A stretch of DNA of 64,000 bases. It comes from Hydnum rufescens UP504. Taxonomy: Eukaryota; Basidiomycota; Agaricomycetes; Cantharellales; Hydnaceae. The position numbers and the translations under genes are program-made. Shown here piece by piece: positions 58,303 through 64,000 of the stretch; the stretch's first letter is position 1; each line of letters starts with the position of its first letter. Location: positions 204,960-268,959 of the forward strand of contig MU128968.1 in the NCBI GenBank assembly GCA_014904985.1, in the 5' to 3' direction. A model generated the notes under the pieces. The model saw only the letters and a list, made by a program, of their open reading frames with translations. It had not been told where the DNA came from and made no database searches.

Positions 58303-59169
58303 TGCGTAAGTCCGCTGGCCCACCATGTTTCTTATCAGGCGGCGAATGAGCAGTGTAATAGCCCAGGAGGATCGGATCCCCCAAGATCCAAGAGTGCAAG
58401 GAATGTACAAAGACGAACGGACGTAAGAGACAAGTAACTTAAAGAGGTGCGGGTATACCCGCCCTGAATGTATTCCATCGCGCGGCCGTTTAACATGTGT
58501 CATCATTTGTCCCCACCAGTGCTGGGCGAAATTCCACGTCCGTGCATGACTGGATTCTCAGCTATCGGACCCGAGTACGAAGACTGTTCGGCTCAAAATG
58601 TCGACATTTTTGGGGCGATGTTTCCTCCTCGGAAAACCCCGAGAGGCATTGTCACCACTGGGTCCACTTCGCCTGTGCATCATGGATATTGCGCCTCGAC
58701 ATTTCTCATTGTACAGGTTGATACCTACTATCAGCTCATGATATACAAACCGTCTTCCCGAAGCTCGTGAAAACTCTCTGACATCCAAGGCACCAGTTGA
58801 AAAAAAAATGGATTCACGATAGTGCAGGGCCTGCAAGGGGATGTCGATGGAAGTACTGTATTGTTGCAGCCGAACACAAGTGATGCTCGTGAAAATTTGG
58901 CAAACATACCGGCGAGATATTGACACTTGATATTCGTATTGAAAGATTGCCCAAAGCATTTTGGATGGACTTGATCTCGAACTCGAAGTGCGCTCGTGAG
59001 AATGATTCCTTGTCGACAGTTCACAAGGATCAGGCACACTAAGATAGAGTCTGCGTAGCCAATATTTAGAAATCAAGCCCAGGCCATACAATGCCAGCCC
59101 CTTCTAGCTCTGGCAAGTACAGGAATCCGACTTAGAAGGCAAAAAAAAACTGGTTCTGCATCCGGCCTC
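58303..59169. other. Gene-poor interval, one minus ORF without ATG
   Basis: A minus frame at 58558-59091 is open for 177 codons but has no ATG. A second frame has a hydrophobic stretch (LVCLILVNCRQGIILTSAL). A GTATGT donor near 58910 suggests a spliced gene might exist. No family recognised. Confidence 0.3.
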
Positions 59170-60443
59170 ATGGCCATTTTGAGCTTCCTCCGACTGATTG
59201 TACGGCCCACCCTTCTTACACCGGCTGTCAGAGTACAATGCACGTTCGCGATGCCCTATATCGATTCCTTCTTGCCATTACTCAACTCTATCTCCACAGC
59301 TATCGCAAACCTGGATTTTGTCGCGTTAAAACGAGCTGGTTACCGTGGAGCTATCTTCGACAAAGACAATTGTCTGGTTCGTAGAACTATTTGACCCTGT
59401 TTACTCCATTGTAAGTCTGGGGTTTCTTCAGACGATTCCGAATGAAGATCGACTCGTTCCTCAACTTCAGGTCAGTTGCTTCACTCGTCTGTGCTCGGGA
59501 TCTTGCGATCATATATTCAATTAATTTCCAGCGAGCTTGGGATGAATGTCTGAGGACATTCGATGCAGGCCATGTGGTAATAGTGAGTAATTCGGCTGGA
59601 ACCCGAGAGGATGTATCTGGGCTTGAAGTAAGGGCCGATCATGTTAATGAAGTATTCCTCAAGTGAACCATCTCTTAGGCAGAATCCGTGTCATATCATT
59701 TGCAAGTGCCGGTTCTATTCCACGACATTCACAAACCCGGGTGTCGCGACGTTATTCTTCGATATTATGCCACACTCACCACACCATCACATTGCTCCTC
59801 ACCCTCGACATATCCGTCTCATAATGCGCCTGAGTCTCAAGTAATTCCACGGCTACCCATTAAACCTTCGGAGCTCATCGTCGTTGGCGATCGTCTGTTC
59901 ACGGACGTACTTATGGGTAATCAACTGGGTGCCTTGACCATTTGGACACAAGGCCTCTGGAAGCGCGAGCTTATGCCTATGCGTTTCTTCGAAAAAAGCA
60001 TCCTCTGGGCCCTTGATAAACCGAAGGACGAAGGCGCAGGTCGCAGAGCCAGATATCAGTGCTGCCCCGTCCCCTCAGACATCATTTGCGAAGGCTGATT
60101 TGGACGGATTGCCACCTTCACGAGAAACTCCACCCCCACCGGGCGATGGGTCCCGCTGTTGCAAAAGGGATACCGCCTGTACTCACAAGCCGTGCGATGG
60201 CTCCGCTCTCGGTTTATGTCCTTACGGACCCCGGCCTCTTCCATCCCCACACTGGAACCTGCTACACCACCTCGATTTCGTGCCTTGGGTGTCATACACT
60301 TCTTTCGGGGCCTCGCCTTTTCTTTCCGAAATAAAGGATCAAAAATTGTGGCGAATGTAGCCCGTCGAGGATGGCTGTGGGTATGTAGCTATGGCACGAG
60401 GAAGTCAGCATCACTACGTTCTGCGATATCGAACGTTCGGTAG
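59170..60443 (+). CDS. Mitochondrial phosphatidylglycerophosphatase, Gep4-like HAD
   Basis: Exons 59170-59373, 59433-59471, 59532-59628, then about 59682 to 60443. The N terminus is basic and hydrophobic, suiting mitochondrial import. HAD motif I is IFDKDNCL (nucleophile Asp), motif II is VVIVSNSAGTREDV, motif III is the Lys in HDIHKPG, and motif IV is ELIVVGDRLFTDVLMGNQLG. This order is specific to Gep4, which removes phosphate from PGP in cardiolipin synthesis at the matrix side. The C terminus is longer than usual and changes frame twice (about 60040 and 60140, near C runs), after which YRLYSQAVRWLRSRF and HFFRGLAFSFRNKG seem to form the true end at 60443. Confidence 0.82.
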
Positions 60444-61213
60444 GGTGTTCATTGATAGTGTTGCCCGCGACTTGTAATTTGAGTCGACTGAGGTTGCAAG
60501 TCGAGTCGTTCGGAATTGCGCGGAGTTGCTTCGAAGTCGAGTCACAGAAGTCGGTTAAACCGACTCCAAGCCACTAGATATTCAGCATACTGTTCCATAC
60601 ATAACCAAAGTAGTATGTTGTACTCTATTGATATGTCATTGTAACAGTGGACCCTTGGTCGAGTAGTACTGATTTGCCAAACACTCATAGTGCCCGTTCC
60701 CCGTTCCCGACGCAGCACGCAGTGGCTCTCGAAATCACAGGATCATCACGTACGACCGAATGACCAGACTTCAACTCGACCATTCGTGAAACTTGGGCTC
60801 CGAAACTCCTTGGCAGTGCACGCATGATACGTAAACATAACGATGATTTGATGGGGCTATTGGTGCAAATTTGATCAATTTCACTTCGGCGCCGCTTGTG
60901 GTTTGCATCATAAACCTCGTCGTTGCATTCTTTCGTCAAGCCTTGAATATTTAAAGTCTCCAACAGCCCAGGTGAATTCTGCCATTTCGGGTCACGTGGA
61001 AACCAGTAGAACAGGCATTGAATGAGAGTGTTGAATGAGCGCTTGACGTAAGAGAAGTTCCCCCATCGAAAAGTCTCCAGGACCTTCGGTCGTTCGTTAC
61101 TATTAGTCACGGCCCTCATTGCCGCCACCGTGTAATTGCCGTTTCTCTTCTACACCCTTCAATTCTCATGCAACTGGGCCCATATTTGGCATGTAGTTAC
61201 AGGCTGTATATAC
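60444..61213. other. Interval with one minus ORF and GAGTCG-rich patch
   Basis: A minus frame at 60685-61128 is open for 147 codons; its first ATG is at 61119. It holds KVLETFRWGNFSYVKRSFNT and WFPRDPKWQNSPGLLETLNI, possibly a real small gene but unrecognised. The 60480-60570 stretch repeats AGTCG motifs and contains the palindrome AGTCGGTTAAACCGACT. Confidence 0.3.
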
Positions 61214-62397
61214 ACAGGGTTGTGTCCAAAAAGAATCCCAAAAATCATTGAATTCCACCTGTTTATATCACTTTTACCTCGCAGATCTTGCAAATTTGAC
61301 ACTTTTTAAGCACTCAAAATGCTCCTGTGAAATATCTAGGCCAGTCCTTGGGTGGGAACTGTCTTGCAGCTCCTTGCTATGTTCCTGAGAAGCTATAGAC
61401 AAAATATCAGCTCTCTAGGTGGTCACCAGCACATGTAAAGTGCTGATGAATACTGGGATCTCGATCTAATTTGGCAGGCAGGTAAACAGACCACATTTCA
61501 AACTCCGCCACCCTTCGTACCCCCCCAAATGCCTTCTAAGAGTGGGGAATATACTGAGGAAGATATCCAGAAAGCTCTTGCTGAGCTGACTGAGGGAGTT
61601 CATTGCAGTGTGGCTGCTGCAGCTAAGGCATATTGCATCCCCCCAGGACCCTTCAGTGGCATGTCAAGCATGGGCCAAATGCAACGAGATAGCAGGCATG
61701 TCAACCACAGCAGCTCCTAACACATGCCCAGGCAAGTAATGCTTATCAGGTGTGACACACATACTGACTTCACTTACAAAAAGGAATTATCTCTGCTTGA
61801 GTGGATCACCCACCTTGGCCTGCTTGCCAGCTGCTCAACAGGGACACCATTGGGCCCTTTGTAAATGATATCTGTGGTACTTTTCTGGGGAATAATTGGC
61901 TACCATGGTTTCTAAAACACCATAAGGATGCTGCACACTACTGCCGCTCCTCAGCACTAGATCCAAAGCGGGCATGGTCTTTCAACTATTCCACTGTACG
62001 AGATTATTTTTACAAACTCAAGGCAATACTTGATGACCATGACATCCCATTGGAAAATGTCTACAACATGGATGAGAAGGGTTGTCAGCTTGGTGGTGGT
62101 CACAAGGGCCGCCATCGTAAGTACCTCTTTGGTTGCAATTCCAGGGAGCGGTATAGAAGAAGGATTGGGAGCTCTGATGACTGTCAAATCAAAGTCTGGT
62201 TCAGCCAGTGTGTAGATGGGAGACTGTATTTCTGTTTTTATTCAATGGGCTGGTTCGCTCTGATGGTTGATCACTCTCTAACAAGTTAGGTATGGTATTC
62301 AGTGGAGGATAAGATTGCGGTATGGACTAGCTATAGTCAATGATATATTGTGGGATGCTTGTGAAAGGCTTATATGTGTTGTGTTGAACTGTTTACT
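61214..62397 (+). mobile_element. Degenerate pogo/Fot1-type DNA transposon, 3' truncated
   Basis: The transposase is recognisable in pieces: an N-terminal helix-turn-helix (EYTEEDIQKALAELTEG, SVAAAAKAYCIPPG) from 61529, a broken middle with LEWITHLGLL in a different frame near 61795, then RDTIGPFVNDICGTFLGNNW, STVRDYFYKLKAILDDHDIP, NVYNMDEKGCQLGGG and NSRERYRRRIGSSDD. The catalytic DDE core after this point is missing. Multiple stops and frame changes mark it as dead. The left end near 61214 (CAGGGTTGTGTCCAAAAAGA) resembles fungal pogo/Tc1 termini, and no matching right end is seen before the LTR at 62398. Confidence 0.75.
61529..62289 (+). pseudogene. Transposase pseudogene (pogo/Fot1 family)
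   Basis: Coding remnant of the element above. The frame is lost between 61720 and 61795, and the sequence ends at a premature stop at 62289 before the second Asp and third catalytic residue of a DDE triad could occur. Confidence 0.75.
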
Positions 62398-62758
62398 TGT
62401 TAAGGGTCGTTCCTAGTATGGGGGAGTGATTATGTAATCAGGCCGAGTAGGAACAGGAAGCCCTTAATATATCTGACAAGTGGATTCGCAAAGCGAATGA
62501 TTATGTAATGTTGCGGAAGATGAGAATGCAGAGATCAAGGCAAAAGAACTGAATTCCCAAGAGACTTGAGACAAGAGAGAAGGGATGAAGAGAAAGTCAG
62601 GTACAGACATATATTCTCAATCTTTCTAAGGAGCTAGAGTACTGGAGATAGCTACTTATATAGAGATCAAGGACAATAAGGGAGGAAATACAATAAGGTG
62701 AGGGGGATGAGGTCACGTGATGGGGTTATGTAAGAGGTTGTGAGTACGACTTGTAACA
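62398..62758 (+). mobile_element. Putative LTR (361 bp) of a retrotransposon
   Basis: It starts TGTTAAGG and ends TTGTAACA, giving TG...CA ends and a 5-bp perfect terminal inverted repeat TGTTA/TAACA. Immediately downstream comes GTACCCCCCCTTTAAAG, a plausible start of an internal region, though no primer-binding site is matched here. No second copy lies in the window and no gag-pol follows, so it may be a solo LTR or the left end of an element running past the window. Confidence 0.5.
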
Positions 62759-62859
62759 GTACCCCCCCTTTAAAGCACGGAGCCCTCAGAGTGCCTTATT
62801 TAAGGGGTTGAAAGTGAAAGAAGAAATAGGAGAGAATGAGGAATCCCCAAGAGGGTTCC

Positions 62860-63500
62860 AAGGTAATTTAGGGAGAGTGTTGCAATAATTCCTTAAAAGT
62901 GTCACAGGTTTGGTGAGAAGTGTCGCAATAAATGTCGTGAAGGTGCCATGAGAATTTTGAGGGTGTCGCAACAAAATGTCACAAAAAGGAGGGTCAGAAT
63001 TCCATAAAAGTGTCATGGGTTTTGCGAGAGGTCCATGGGAAAGTCGCAAAGTGTCGTGAGAAATTGTCGTGGCAAAATGTCGCAAAAAGGAAGCGTGGGA
63101 ATTTCACAAGGTGTCGCAGGTTTCATGAGAGGACCATGAGAGAATTGCAAAGTGTTGTGACAAAATGTCGCAAGGGGTCCATGAAAGGACTGTGGGAAAT
63201 TCGCAAGAACTGCAAAAGGCTTCATGACAAATCTGTGAGGGTGTCGCAAGAGTGTCACGAGAAAAATGTCACAAGGGTCCGTGGAAGGACTGTGGGAAAT
63301 TTGCTATAACTGCAAAAGGCTCACGACAAATCTGTGAGGGTGTCGTGAGAGTGTCACGAGAAAATGTCATGAGGGTCCGTGGAAGGACCGTGGGAAATTT
63401 GCTATAACTGTTGCGATAAAATGTTGCAAAAGTGATGCAAGGGGTCTGCAAGAAAATTGCTAAGTGTCGCAAAAAAATGCCGCAAAAGGACTGCAGGCTG
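62860..63500. repeat. GTCGCAA-rich degenerate tandem repeat
   Basis: Short motifs (GTGTCGCAA, AAAATGTCGCAA, GTCACGAG, GTCCATGG) recur throughout. From 63176 a longer unit of about 98-100 bp repeats two to three times, containing GGACTGTGGGAAAT, then AACTGCAAAAGGCT, then GACAAATCTGTGAGGGTGTCG. The 63376 copy is partial. No coding potential on either strand beyond shadow ORFs. Confidence 0.75.
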
Positions 63501-63512
63501 GTCAGTCACATA

Positions 63513-63569
63513 GGGGACCTAATTTAGGTACCACTTTCGGGGCAGAAAATGGTACCTAATAGGTCCCCC
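63513..63569. repeat. Foldback hairpin with arms of about 20 bp
   Basis: GGGGACCTAATTTAGGTACC pairs with GGTACCTAATAGGTCCCC apart from a 2-base length difference, around a 16-base loop. Confidence 0.75.
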
Positions 63570-63647
63570 AGACCTTACGGCCGAAATCAGGCTATTCCAA
63601 TTCAGTTTTTGGGCCATCTATCGGCCAATCCATGAAAGAGAGAGGAT

Positions 63648-63674
63648 CACACACCCGCTTCGGCGGGTTGTGTG
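63648..63674. repeat. Hairpin with TTCG loop
   Basis: CACACACCCGC, loop TTCG, GCGGGTTGTGTG: 11-bp arms with one extra base. Confidence 0.7.
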
Positions 63675-63723
63675 GTACTACTAAGGTATTTTTATTGTAT
63701 TTTCTATATCTACAGTGGCGTGG

Positions 63724-63747
63724 AAGGAGCAGCCCAAGCTGCTCCTT
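63724..63747. repeat. Hairpin with CCAA loop
   Basis: Perfect 10-bp arms AAGGAGCAGC and GCTGCTCCTT with loop CCAA. Confidence 0.8.
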
Positions 63748-63885
63748 TGCGTCACTTTGAAATTTTTTTTATGAATGTATGCTATTATTTTAGGATTCAA
63801 ATTCAAGCCCCGAAATGACGACCTGTGACCCGCGACTCGTCCAAACGACCTGCCCAACGGTGAATCGTCGAGCCCAGCCCCCTGT

Positions 63886-63915
63886 ACCACACACCCGCCC
63901 AAGCGGGTGTGTGGT
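63886..63915. repeat. Hairpin with CCAA loop
   Basis: Perfect 13-bp arms ACCACACACCCGC and GCGGGTGTGTGGT with loop CCAA. Closely related to the 63648 and 63959 hairpins. Confidence 0.85.
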
Positions 63916-63958
63916 GCTACTTAGTTTTTTTTTAATTTTTTTAATTTTGAGCGACGGT

Positions 63959-63984
63959 ACCACACCTGCCCAAGCGGGTGTGGT
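63959..63984. repeat. Hairpin with CCAA loop
   Basis: Arms ACCACACCTGC and GCGGGTGTGGT with one mismatch and loop CCAA, preceded by a T/A-rich tract. Confidence 0.8.
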
Positions 63985-64000
63985 GCTGCTAAGTAGTCTG

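Noticed and set aside
62860..63500. CRISPR-like array
   Set aside because: Units are degenerate with no constant repeat plus unique spacer pattern, and the host is a eukaryote.

Overview
This window is nuclear DNA of a basidiomycete fungus, most likely an Agaricomycete. Evidence: dense genes with many short GT-AG introns of about 45-75 bp, intron-split histone genes, a PriA/CPL1-like secreted protein, a NACHT-WD40 NLR, a GMC oxidoreductase with many introns, Zn2Cys6 and GT61 families, and fungal pogo-type and LTR transposon remnants. Nothing bacterial or viral is seen. Genus-level placement is not possible from sequence alone.

Layout. 1-1105: 3' part of a disordered-protein gene (-). 1.5-2.4 kb: signal peptidase subunit SPC2 (+). 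3.0-3.1 kb: a tRNA-like locus. 3.7-5.8 kb: TBC1D20/Gyp8-type Rab GAP (+). 7.1-8.5 kb: His-rich CPL1-like secreted protein (+). 8.9-9.7 kb: p24 cargo receptor (-). 10.0-12.2 kb: SRRM1-type PWI splicing coactivator (+). 12.6-14.5 kb: divergent histone H2B (-) and H3 (+). 14.5-19.5 kb: gene-poor, with an island of near-perfect DNA hairpins at 16.8-17.7 kb. 19.5-20.8 kb: coiled-coil protein. 21.7-24.1 kb: kelch-BTB protein (-). 25.9-30.1 kb: NACHT-WD40 NLR (+). 30.3-36.6 kb: a hypothetical, Rcf1, a flavin monooxygenase and Pex19, all (-). 37.1-43.2 kb: monocarboxylate-type MFS transporter and a secreted GMC oxidoreductase (+). 43.9-46.6 kb: Aly/REF (-) and RNase III (+). 48.3-49.2 kb: Zn2Cys6 regulator (-). 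52.3-60.4 kb: conserved hypothetical (-), Atm1 ABC transporter (+), GT61 glycosyltransferase (-), Gep4 phosphatase (+). 61.2-64.0 kb: transposon-rich end with a degenerate pogo element, a 361-bp LTR, a GTCGCAA-rich tandem repeat and a cluster of foldback hairpins.

Most genes are housekeeping and act in unrelated pathways: ER and Golgi secretion (SPC2, p24, TBC), RNA (SRRM1, Aly, RNase III), mitochondria (Rcf1, Atm1, Gep4), peroxisomes (Pex19) and chromatin (H2B, H3). Accessory or lineage-specific items are the His-rich secreted protein, the NLR, the GMC oxidase, the GT61 enzyme and the 3' repeat block.

A striking cross-cutting signal is that more than a dozen otherwise well-conserved genes each need a one-base shift, mostly inside or beside a short homopolymer, to restore the family reading frame. 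This includes indispensable genes (H2B, Atm1, Rcf1, SRRM1). The simplest reading is homopolymer error in the assembly rather than many pseudogenes, so the gene models below are joined across these points. I found no convincing new multi-gene system. The most unusual unexplained structures are the two hairpin clusters and the His-rich secreted protein.
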